IMG/VR virus record: IMGVR_UViG_3300040751_004981
Location: 1 to 32,103 of that record
DNA length: 32,103 bases
Origin: a virus
Direction: 5' to 3' (one strand)
The position numbers were made by a program, and so were the translations under genes. The notes under the pieces were generated by a model. That model did not search any database and was not told the DNA's origin. It saw only the letters and a list, made by a program, of their open reading frames with translations. Below, in pieces: positions 19,298 to 26,312 of this stretch (positions are counted from its first letter, which is position 1; each line of letters opens with the position of its first letter).

Positions 19298-20515
19298 ATG
19301 TATAATGCACCACAGTTTGCAAAATCTACAATAGGTCCATCTGACATTACGACTAACAAGTCCAATCTATATCAGCTCATTGATGTTATTTCAGGCGACA
19401 TTAGCGGATCTGATACTAGAAAGAAATATGAAGTTTTCGTTACAGGCGGTCTAAGTATAAGCTCAGTAACATCATCATTATTTCAAACTGTATTTGATCA
19501 AAATTACAGCTTTCAAACGTCTAACCCTATTCTAGACTTGACAGTTGGTGTATTTAGTGGAAGTGATACGGTTGCTAGTTCATCAACTGGTCAAGATTCA
19601 TCTGGAAAGATTTTATTTCCTTCGCAGTCTCTAATGATGAGAGAAAAAATCAATATTTATAAGCAACATGCACAAATTCTTTTAGGCGATCCAGAATCAT
19701 ACTTTGTTTCTCCTTTTGGAAGCACAGTTACCTCTAATAATGTTGAAAGAATTGATGAAGCAGTTTTCTTAAATGTCAAGCGCCTTTTTGTTAGAGACGG
19801 AATTAGAAAAGAAACTTTTGCTATGCGTGTTTACGCAACAGGTTCTACTGAAGCGAACAAGACAAACATTCTTTCAGCATCACTCAATAGCAGCGATGAA
19901 ATTATCTTAACAGACAAGGCTTCTTTATCTAATAGAAGAATTTCGGTTTGCGGTGAAGTAGGTAACTTAGTTTATACATCTGGTGCAACTGATGTTAATG
20001 CGGGACTTATCTTCTACGATAAGGGTATTGTTGTTTTGGATGCCAAAAGATGTTTTAAGTCAGATCAAGCTATTTCTGGAGCAATTGATTCTGTAAATCC
20101 AAATGCTGAGGCAGAATTCTCTAGTGGAAAATCTGTAATTTCTGCGTCATTTATTCCTGATCTTTTTGTTTCTGCGTCAGTTGATGATGTTGTTGACCAT
20201 TTAGCTATGTCAAGATTTGGTAATAGTGATTTAACAACTGCCGTTGCATATCAGAATAAGACATCAATTAACTCTACTCTTTATTTCTGTAGAGCAGCAC
20301 CAGGACAATTTAATTATTCAACAAACCCGACATATACAGATAGTGATGGCAAGATTCGTGTTGTTGACGATGAAGATGATATGCCGTTTTCATATGTTAC
20401 TACTATTGGACTTTATAATAGTGCTGGCGAACTTCTTGCAGTAGCAAAAACAAGTAGACCTATTGAGAAAAACCCTGAAACTGATCTTACAATTAGAGTT
20501 AGACTAGACTACTAA
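19298..20515 (+). CDS. Tail structural protein with C-terminal 'RLDY' module
   Basis: This is a 405-residue protein starting at ATG behind GAGG about 7 bases upstream. It belongs, as far as I can recall, to a conserved structural family of large marine phages ending in a pattern TNPTYTD..GKIRV, then TTIGLYN..GELLAVAK...P..K, and a final RVRLDY. The last ~70 residues are clearly related to the end of the 919-residue protein downstream (FVFIDTINLHDENLNIVAK, then FRLKLDY), so the C-terminus is a shared module. The middle (residues ~100-330) is Ser/Ala-rich with mixed strands and a cysteine at RRISVCGEV. It has no signal peptide or membrane segment. Likely a multi-copy baseplate or tail component. 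Confidence 0.65.
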   Translation: MYNAPQFAKSTIGPSDITTNKSNLYQLIDVISGDISGSDTRKKYEVFVTGGLSISSVTSSLFQTVFDQNYSFQTSNPILDLTVGVFSGSDTVASSSTGQDSSGKILFPSQSLMMREKINIYKQHAQILLGDPESYFVSPFGSTVTSNNVERIDEAVFLNVKRLFVRDGIRKETFAMRVYATGSTEANKTNILSASLNSSDEIILTDKASLSNRRISVCGEVGNLVYTSGATDVNAGLIFYDKGIVVLDAKRCFKSDQAISGAIDSVNPNAEAEFSSGKSVISASFIPDLFVSASVDDVVDHLAMSRFGNSDLTTAVAYQNKTSINSTLYFCRAAPGQFNYSTNPTYTDSDGKIRVVDDEDDMPFSYVTTIGLYNSAGELLAVAKTSRPIEKNPETDLTIRVRLDY

Positions 20516-20523
20516 GGTTTAAC

Positions 20524-23283
20524 ATGACATTTGTTGAGCTAAATAAAACAAACTTTGATAACACGAGAATAAAAGTATTTCCGCAACAAAATTATGTTAG
20601 CGGTTCTTCGTTGTGCTTAAATACTAGTATTGGAGAATACGGGTGTGTTCCAGCTGTAAGAACTAGATCTAAGTCTATAAAAGAATTTGATAATAACTCA
20701 AACTTAAAGTCTACAATAAATGGTTACGAAGAAATCGAAGAAAATAAAAAAAGAAATAGAGGAACGCACCAACAAAGAAATCCGTCGCTAAATTACCTTT
20801 TAAGTCAGATAATTGGTCAAGGTGAGGTTATAAATAAATCACAATCAGACAATTATTTTTTTAAGATTAAAAGATCTACACTTACACATCGAAGACCTGA
20901 AGCATCAACAGATCTATTAGGAATAGAACTCGCAGATGACAATAAAAATCAAACATATAATAAAAATATTGTAATTAAAAATAATCTTTATAATAAATAT
21001 AAAAAAATATCTAGCAGAGCTGAATCGTATAATCGTGGTTTTTGTAACTATAATACATTGAATTTTTTTACTTTAGGTGCTCACCCGGATCATATAGCAG
21101 ACGGTACGACAGAGAAAAAAACGCATAAAACTTGTGTAGTTTATCCAAACCCAAATAACAATACATACACACCTTCTTCGATGACAGGAAATGAAGCAGA
21201 GTATACAATTTCATTTTGGTTAAATCCTAGAAGAACAAACGTCAATGGTTATGCATATAATCCAGGAACTATCATTAGCATTCCTGGATTGATTAATGTA
21301 TATTTGGTTAAAGGAACGTCACTAGATGAATTTGGCTATACAGACAAGTTTAGACTACTTCTTGATACAAATGTTGCTTCATATAGAGATCCAACTGTTT
21401 CTTTGCTTTCTAATAGTAGTGCAACAGTTTCAAACTTTACTAGTATAGTAACAGACGATAACTTGCTTGATAAAAATAAATGGTATCATATTAGCATTGT
21501 CAGAAAAAATAGTTTAATAAGATTATATGTCGATGGAGAATCAGTTCTAGATGATGCTGATGATATAGAAAATATGTCATCTATTAGCTCTACTATTTCT
21601 CCGATTATTTATATTGGTAACAAACACGATTATAATTCAACTTCAGACTGGACAACTAACTATTCAGATTTATATGACTACTACTTTGGATCAGATGCTG
21701 CTTTAGAATTTTCTTCATTTGATAATGGAAATGCTACGGGTCGAGAAGATGCAATAGCTTCTTTTGGAGGAACACTTCCAGACTTTGAAGATGGCTTAGA
21801 TGTTTCAACATCAGACTCTTTAGCGCTAAATGCTGAATTAGCAGATATTAGAATATATTCTTCAGCAAGGCTACAACAACAAGTCTTATTAGATATGAAG
21901 AACTATGTAGACAGTTTAACTAATGAACTGCATTTAGACTTAGTTTTTTATGTTCCGATATATTTTATTCCTGAACTAAGAAAAAGAAAAATTGATGTTA
22001 TTTATGGGACAAAAGAAACTTTAACTATTGATGGTCCAGTAAATCCGTATTTGTCGCATAGAGTTTTAGGACACGAAGTATCTGTAGAACATTTCTTAAA
22101 TGAATTTGTTCAAAAGTCAAGACCTTTTATTGAAGGCGTTGGTTCTGCTGATTTAGAAGGAACAACGGCAGATGCAGTTATAAATGTAGATGAAACAATT
22201 CAGCAAAAGATTAATAAATCATTTTTGTCTGATGTTGCTACTAAGACTTTACGTCAAAATAATCACATCTTACGTAATCATCTTTTATTACCTAATGATA
22301 ACGGGAAAACATTACCAAGTTGGAAACTAATTGATGAAGTTTATCCTGATGCAAAAACTTTTGTATTCTATAAAGACATTTTTGGTAATCATGTCAAAGG
22401 TTTGGTTTCTGTTAATGAAATAGTAGATATAAGTAAAATAGAAAATACATCAGGATTGTTTAGTATTGGACCTAGAATTAGTAATTTCCCAAATGGAAGC
22501 TTATATAGAAAGAATAGAAAACCAGATAGCGATAACTTAAAAGAAAAAATATCACTAACAGGAAACATAAATCCAGACAATGAAGATATTAATAGTATTT
22601 TAGCATCTTTAACACTAAACAGTTCACTGATGAGAACTCCTAGTATATTACAATCAGCTAGCCCTATTAATGTATATAGTTATAATAATTTTTCATTACT
22701 TGAAAGACGTATTTTAGTACTCTATGAAATGACTTCTTATTTAGGTGAAACTTATAGTCCTATTTTTGAAATACCGAATGCTTTTTATAACGAAAAAGTT
22801 AGAGAAGAAACAATTGAACTAGAAGATAGAGATATAGCAGGAACTGCAGGTGCTCTTCAAATTAAGTTAAAAGATAATCAAAGTGGTGGAATGTATAGAG
22901 CTGATTGTTTGACGCCACATGCAAAGTGGAATTATGTCGGCAATGTATTTAGAAACGAAGGTTTTATTAGTCTTTTACATCCATCTTTAGCATCTTTTGG
23001 CGAATTATCTTTTGACATAAAATTTAAGGGTGAACATGGCCTTAATGTTTTTGAAATAAATGTTCCTTGTGAAGCTGGTGAACATAATGTTTCAATAAAT
23101 AGTTCTTATAAAAAGATTAAACCTACAGACTATAATGCAGATCATAATGCTGACTTTGTTTTTATAGATACTATTAACTTGCATGATGAAAATCTTAATA
23201 TAGTAGCTAAAGCTAATTTATCACAACCTCTATCTAAGAGAATAACTGATAAATATAACTTTAGACTTAAATTGGATTATTAA
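20524..23283 (+). CDS. Large LamG-domain tail protein with C-terminal 'KLDY' module
   Basis: This is a 919-residue protein starting at ATG behind AAGG, 8 bases after the previous stop. Residues 1-200 are basic and polar. Residues ~215-460 form a LamG/concanavalin A-like domain: EYTISFWLNPRR near 223, NKWYHISIVRK and SLIRLYVDGES near 318-340, IIYIGNKH near 360, and AELADIRIYSSARLQQQVL near 437. The core has a long acidic insertion between strands. Residues ~500-830 are unrecognised. The last ~70 residues share their layout with the upstream 405-residue protein. Glycan-binding surface or fibre role is likely. It is the last structural gene of the cluster, and its stop overlaps the resolvase start (TAATG at 23281-23285). 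Confidence 0.7.
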   Translation: MTFVELNKTNFDNTRIKVFPQQNYVSGSSLCLNTSIGEYGCVPAVRTRSKSIKEFDNNSNLKSTINGYEEIEENKKRNRGTHQQRNPSLNYLLSQIIGQGEVINKSQSDNYFFKIKRSTLTHRRPEASTDLLGIELADDNKNQTYNKNIVIKNNLYNKYKKISSRAESYNRGFCNYNTLNFFTLGAHPDHIADGTTEKKTHKTCVVYPNPNNNTYTPSSMTGNEAEYTISFWLNPRRTNVNGYAYNPGTIISIPGLINVYLVKGTSLDEFGYTDKFRLLLDTNVASYRDPTVSLLSNSSATVSNFTSIVTDDNLLDKNKWYHISIVRKNSLIRLYVDGESVLDDADDIENMSSISSTISPIIYIGNKHDYNSTSDWTTNYSDLYDYYFGSDAALEFSSFDNGNATGREDAIASFGGTLPDFEDGLDVSTSDSLALNAELADIRIYSSARLQQQVLLDMKNYVDSLTNELHLDLVFYVPIYFIPELRKRKIDVIYGTKETLTIDGPVNPYLSHRVLGHEVSVEHFLNEFVQKSRPFIEGVGSADLEGTTADAVINVDETIQQKINKSFLSDVATKTLRQNNHILRNHLLLPNDNGKTLPSWKLIDEVYPDAKTFVFYKDIFGNHVKGLVSVNEIVDISKIENTSGLFSIGPRISNFPNGSLYRKNRKPDSDNLKEKISLTGNINPDNEDINSILASLTLNSSLMRTPSILQSASPINVYSYNNFSLLERRILVLYEMTSYLGETYSPIFEIPNAFYNEKVREETIELEDRDIAGTAGALQIKLKDNQSGGMYRADCLTPHAKWNYVGNVFRNEGFISLLHPSLASFGELSFDIKFKGEHGLNVFEINVPCEAGEHNVSINSSYKKIKPTDYNADHNADFVFIDTINLHDENLNIVAKANLSQPLSKRITDKYNFRLKLDY

Positions 23284-23870
23284 TGCAGTATTATTTAGGG
23301 TTAGATATTTCTACTAGTTGCACAGGCATAACAATTTTGAATTCTGCAGGTATTTTAGAAGAAATGCTATATGTAGATACCAAGAAAGAAAAAAGTTTAT
23401 TCTGCAAGGCTAGAATGATTAAAAATAAACTTTTAGAAGTATCGTCTGCTTGGAAGATTAGCGAAGTATTTGTAGAAGAAAACCTTCAAAGTTTTTCAAC
23501 AGGAATGTCATCAGCAAGAACATTGTTACAGTTGGCTAGGATTAATGGTATCGTTTCTTTTTGTTGCTTTGAGATCTTTGGTTTAGAACCACAGTTTCTT
23601 AATGTTAACTCTGTTAGAAAAGAATGTCAGATGCCAATTGATAGAAAAAGCGGTGTCAAAATAAAAGAACAAGTTTTTCAATGGGTTAAACAACAATTAC
23701 CAACATTTGATTGGCCAACAAAAATATTAAAAAGCGGGCCAAATAAAGGAAATGTAAAATTGATGGAATGTTGTTATGATATGTCTGACTCTTATGTGAT
23801 AGCTTATGGTGGATATATTATAAAGAACAAAAGGAATCTGCTTGACTCTTCTACTGGAAAAAAGACTTAA
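23283..23870 (+). CDS. RuvC-like Holliday junction resolvase (RNase H fold)
   Basis: This is a 195-residue protein, close to RuvC length. Visible signatures of the RuvC/RNase H-like fold are an opening YLGLDISTSCTGITIL strand-turn with Asp8, a VEENLQSF segment with Glu65/Glu66, and a C-terminal YDMSDSYVIAYGGY helix with Asp166 and Asp169. Together they supply the acidic residues that bind two metal ions. The enzyme would cleave four-way and branched DNA. In tailed phages such nucleases trim recombination intermediates and branched concatemers before packaging, the role of T4 gp49. A stretch near residues 118-150 is Lys-rich and may contact DNA. Start is at a TAATG overlap with weak SD, so synthesis is probably coupled to the LamG gene. 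The 3' end overlaps the primase gene by 29 bases. Confidence 0.82.
   Translation: MQYYLGLDISTSCTGITILNSAGILEEMLYVDTKKEKSLFCKARMIKNKLLEVSSAWKISEVFVEENLQSFSTGMSSARTLLQLARINGIVSFCCFEIFGLEPQFLNVNSVRKECQMPIDRKSGVKIKEQVFQWVKQQLPTFDWPTKILKSGPNKGNVKLMECCYDMSDSYVIAYGGYIIKNKRNLLDSSTGKKT
23831..23835 (+). promoter_or_regulatory. Ribosome binding site (AAGGA) that supports a TTG start for the primase
   Basis: AAGGA lies 6 bases upstream of the TTG at 23842, inside the end of the resolvase gene. No ATG or GTG in the same frame precedes the zinc-binding region, so TTG with this SD is the best start. Confidence 0.6.
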
Positions 23871-24792
23871 TCTAATTGAAAAAGCATGCGGTTTATCTAG
23901 AAGGTCTAAAGACGGCATTAACATCAATATTCAGTGTCCGTTTTGTAATAAAAAAAATGGTAAAACAAAACTAGTTATTCGCGTCGACAACCCTGTATAT
24001 CATTGTTGGGTATGTAATAAAAGTGGTAAAGACGTTACTTATCTCTTTTCACGATTTTTTAAGAGGTATCTAAGTGAAGCAAAAGCTATCTTTACCAGTA
24101 AAAAAATTGTTCTAGACGAAGAAGAACAAAAAGCAGCTGAAATTTGTCTTCCAGAAGACTTTGAGCTATGCCCTAATATCACCAAAGGATTTAATCCAAA
24201 TAAGCTGGCAGTAAAAAAATACGCTGCTTTTCGAGGCGCCTCCGTTCATAAACAATGGATGCTTAAAATTGGTGCTTCCGATACAGGTGACTTTAAGCGG
24301 GCACTTATTATTCCTTCGTTTGACGCTGATGGTGATCTTAACTTTTATACATGTAGAAAAATTGATGCTCTAACTGATAGCGGTAGAAAATATGTTAATG
24401 CTGAAGTTTCAAAAAGTGAGATAATTTTTAACGAATATCTAATTGACTGGTCAAAGCCACTAACACTTGTCGAAGGCCCGCTAGATCTTCTAAAGACAAA
24501 TGACAATGCAACATGTTTATTAGGATCGCATTTAGGTGAAAACTTCAAGTTATTTCAGCAAATTGTTAAGTATAAAACAGACGTTTATTTAGCACTTGAT
24601 TATGATGCTTATTGGAAAGCACAAGAAATAGCTAAATTACTAGCGTCATATGATATTAACGTTTGGCTTGTCAAAGCAGATAGAAATAAAGATGTTGGTG
24701 ACATGTCAGAAGAAGAATTCTTAGACCGCTTAAAGAAAGCTGAACAGTGGTATGAAGATGACTTTTTGTTAAGAAAAATAAGAAGCCTTTAG
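23842..24792 (+). CDS. DnaG-type DNA primase (zinc ribbon plus TOPRIM), no helicase domain
   Basis: This is a 316-residue protein. The N-terminus carries a CHC2-type zinc ribbon: CPFC (Cys32, Cys35), then HCWVC (Cys55, Cys58). The TOPRIM core is visible as LVEGPLDLLK with Glu211, LALDYDAYWKAQEIAKLLA with Asp253/Asp255, and a following KADRNKDVGDM segment. This is the layout of the primase of T4 (gp61) or the primase half of T7 gp4, making RNA primers for lagging-strand synthesis. No DnaB-like helicase domain is attached, so the helicase must be encoded elsewhere or supplied by the host. The start is TTG at 23842, overlapping the resolvase gene by 29 bases. An A8 run at 23950-23957 is in frame just after Cys35. 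Confidence 0.85.
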   Translation: MTLLLEKRLNLIEKACGLSRRSKDGININIQCPFCNKKNGKTKLVIRVDNPVYHCWVCNKSGKDVTYLFSRFFKRYLSEAKAIFTSKKIVLDEEEQKAAEICLPEDFELCPNITKGFNPNKLAVKKYAAFRGASVHKQWMLKIGASDTGDFKRALIIPSFDADGDLNFYTCRKIDALTDSGRKYVNAEVSKSEIIFNEYLIDWSKPLTLVEGPLDLLKTNDNATCLLGSHLGENFKLFQQIVKYKTDVYLALDYDAYWKAQEIAKLLASYDINVWLVKADRNKDVGDMSEEEFLDRLKKAEQWYEDDFLLRKIRSL

Positions 24793-24813
24793 ATATTTAT
24801 TATTAAATAGATT

Positions 24814-24817
24814 GAGG
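24814..24817 (+). promoter_or_regulatory. Ribosome binding site (GAGG) for the small charged protein
   Basis: GAGG lies 6 bases upstream of ATG 24824 and decides that start over the upstream in-frame TTG at 24812, which would overlap the SD itself. Confidence 0.65.
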
Positions 24818-24823
24818 TTTTAT

Positions 24824-25039
24824 ATGCTAAATGAAAAGTTTAGTAGGTCTGAAGAAGCTGCGATAAGACGTATTATAAGAAAAGAGCTTGAGCGCAGTGA
24901 AAAAGATATTCAGCAGAAAATGCTTAAAAGTAAAGAACTTGATAAGACAATTGAAGAAGTCATAAGAGACATGCTCCAGAATTATCATAACATGTTTTAC
25001 CGAGAAAAGCAGATAATATCTAGAAAGTTAAAGCGATAA
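24824..25039 (+). CDS. Small, highly charged helical protein of unknown function
   Basis: This is a 71-residue protein. I place the start at ATG 24824, 6 bases after GAGG; an in-frame TTG at 24812 is less likely. The sequence is almost entirely Lys/Arg/Glu-rich with heptad-like spacing (SRSEEAAIRRIIRKELERSEKDIQQKML...), so it should be one or two long amphipathic helices that could form a coiled coil. The end YREKQIISRKLKR is basic. Small charged helical proteins near the packaging genes of large phages include scaffold or prohead-core proteins and DNA-binding accessory proteins, but nothing here decides between these. It follows the primase gene by 31 bases and precedes the tandem paralogue pair. 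Confidence 0.6.
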   Translation: MLNEKFSRSEEAAIRRIIRKELERSEKDIQQKMLKSKELDKTIEEVIRDMLQNYHNMFYREKQIISRKLKR

Positions 25040-25056
25040 TAAGTTTTAATGATAGA

Positions 25057-25070
25057 TATATAGCTATATA
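25057..25070. promoter_or_regulatory. 14-base perfect palindrome in an intergenic gap (possible operator)
   Basis: TATATAGCTATATA is a perfect palindrome in the 54-base gap before the gene at 25094. It could be a dimeric repressor site, or could contribute a -10-like TATATA element. In such AT-rich DNA a palindrome of this kind can occur by chance, and no second copy was noticed. Confidence 0.25.
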
Positions 25071-25093
25071 CGATAAAAGATAGGAGCATATAA

Positions 25094-25654
25094 ATGTCTA
25101 GAAGATATGCAACAACAGTAAATGAGCAAGCTGATGGTGGAGACGGCGCTGTAGGTCAAAGAAATGCTTTTGCTAGTGATATTCCAGGTCGATCAGACGC
25201 CGACTCAAAGCTCGGAGCTAGCGGACCAAGTATTTTTAATGCTGATATAGAGTCTCCAGAAGAAATTGAAAGAATATTTAAAAATCAACTTCAAAGCGTT
25301 GCTGCTACAGACCACCCAGACTTTAGCAATGGCGTCGATCTAAATTACGGTAAAGCAAAAATTGACAGTCCTTTGCTTAAAGGTGAAAAGTCACTTAAAG
25401 ACTATGCAGCAACTGATGATAAGCCGCAATATGGTGCACCGAATATTACAACTGGAGATATGAATGCGCCTAGCGAACGAACTGATTCTTCTGACCTGCC
25501 AAGAAGAAATGCTGGATATGGTAGTAGAATACCTGGCGAATTACATGAACATGTCCCAGCAGTTACTAGAGATAGAATAGGATCTTATTTTAGCAACAAT
25601 GATAGAAGATCATCAAATGGGCTTGGTGTAAGTCATCCAACAAGAAGATCTTAA
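25094..25654 (+). CDS. Unknown protein, first of a tandem paralogue pair
   Basis: This is a 186-residue protein starting at ATG behind a strong AGGAG about 7 bases upstream. It is polar, Gly/Asp/Asn/Arg-rich and probably largely disordered, with no hydrophobic core segment, cysteine motif or membrane segment. It is clearly related to the next gene: both share RYAT..N.QA at the start, GQR, PDFS..V.LNY, DKPQYGAPNI and AYG/GYG.R in the same order, plus LG...P at the end. No enzyme motif is visible. In T4-like genomes, small proteins of this style may belong to baseplate, neck or head completion, but the location between primase and recombination genes gives no direct hint. I do not recognise a family. 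Confidence 0.6.
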   Translation: MSRRYATTVNEQADGGDGAVGQRNAFASDIPGRSDADSKLGASGPSIFNADIESPEEIERIFKNQLQSVAATDHPDFSNGVDLNYGKAKIDSPLLKGEKSLKDYAATDDKPQYGAPNITTGDMNAPSERTDSSDLPRRNAGYGSRIPGELHEHVPAVTRDRIGSYFSNNDRRSSNGLGVSHPTRRS

Positions 25655-25660
25655 TAAAAA

Positions 25661-26245
25661 ATGCAAAGATATGCAACAGCTAAAAATTCTCAGGCAGCTT
25701 TTCCTTTTGAAGGGCAACGTGATAAGATTAAATTTAGAAATAGAAATAATCAAGTTAGTGAAGATCTAGGTGTTTCAAACATTTCTAGATTAAGAACTCA
25801 ATTTGATAATGAATTCCTAGATAGTTATGACCCTTTAGATGCATTTGAAGTTGACGCTGGAAACCTTAAAGGGAACCCAGACTTTTCTTCAAGTGAAGGG
25901 GTAAGTCTAAACTATGACAAAGATTTAGAAAAAAGAACTTATAATCTTGTGGATGTTGTCAATAGTGTAACAGATAAACCACAGTATGGTGCTCCAAATA
26001 TAAAAGTATCTAAAGAGGCTACAATCGATCCAAATAGAAATAGAGATCCTAACGTGCTAGGAAAACGAAGTACTGCTTATGGTATTCGCTATAGAACAAA
26101 CTTTAACAATAATGCAGGTGTTGAAGCAAAAGAAGACATGAGAAAGTATATTACCAGCGGCGAGTCAATTCATAATGGAGGAAGTATAAACAGATTAGGC
26201 ATAGCAAATCCTTCAGGTGAAAGTTATAATATTGTAGATAACTAA
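25661..26245 (+). CDS. Unknown protein, second of a tandem paralogue pair
   Basis: This is a 194-residue protein starting at ATG 6 bases after its paralogue's stop. There is no clear SD (AATAAAAA immediately upstream), so reinitiation after the first gene is likely. Shared landmarks with the upstream protein are RYAT..N.QA (residues 3-12), PDFS..V.LNY near 74-87, the near-identical DKPQYGAPNI near residue 106, and a YG.R segment near 136. Outside these islands the two diverge strongly, so the duplication is old or evolution is fast. The sequence is polar, with many Asn and Arg, no cysteines and no membrane segment. It is followed by a 67-base gap, one of the longest in the window, before the recombination gene. 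Confidence 0.6.
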   Translation: MQRYATAKNSQAAFPFEGQRDKIKFRNRNNQVSEDLGVSNISRLRTQFDNEFLDSYDPLDAFEVDAGNLKGNPDFSSSEGVSLNYDKDLEKRTYNLVDVVNSVTDKPQYGAPNIKVSKEATIDPNRNRDPNVLGKRSTAYGIRYRTNFNNNAGVEAKEDMRKYITSGESIHNGGSINRLGIANPSGESYNIVDN

Positions 26246-26280
26246 ATTTTTATTTACTTATAAAATAGAATATAAAGTAA

Positions 26281-26286
26281 TATAAT
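26281..26286 (+). promoter_or_regulatory. Candidate promoter -10 element (TATAAT)
   Basis: A consensus TATAAT sits in the 67-base gap before the SbcD-SbcC fusion gene. A transcript from it would begin around 26293, which is inside or past the left arm of the downstream hairpin. No good -35 TTGACA is present at 16-18 bases (TTTACT at 26253-26258 is too far), so the call is tentative. A phage-modified RNA polymerase might not need one. Confidence 0.3.
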
Positions 26287-26309
26287 ATCCTCATAAGCAG
26301 AATGAGGAT
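26287..26309 (+). promoter_or_regulatory. Hairpin covering the ribosome binding site of the SbcD-SbcC fusion gene
   Basis: ATCCTCAT (26287-26294) and ATGAGGAT (26302-26309) form a perfect 8-base-pair stem with a 7-base loop. The right arm contains the GAGG (26304-26307) that is the SD for ATG 26313. In RNA read through from upstream genes the SD would be paired. In RNA that starts within the hairpin it would be free. This resembles the T4 mechanism known for genes such as e and 49, where long early transcripts hide the SD. Confidence 0.55.
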
Positions 26310-26312
26310 TTA

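Noticed and set aside
23950-23957. A8 run in the primase gene as a programmed frameshift site
   Set aside because: The zinc ribbon and TOPRIM domain are in one frame across it and no alternative frame product makes sense.
24794-24809. AT-only inverted repeat TATTTA/TAAATA after the primase gene as a terminator
   Set aside because: The stem is six A-T pairs with no GC and no following T tract; too weak to terminate.
24812-24823. TTG start adding four residues to the small charged protein
   Set aside because: The GAGG at 24814-24817 would lie inside the coding sequence; ATG 24824 has correct SD spacing.
26248-26265. AT-only inverted repeat TTTTAT/ATAAAA after the paralogue pair as a terminator
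   Set aside because: Six A-T pairs only and no U-run after it; low stability.
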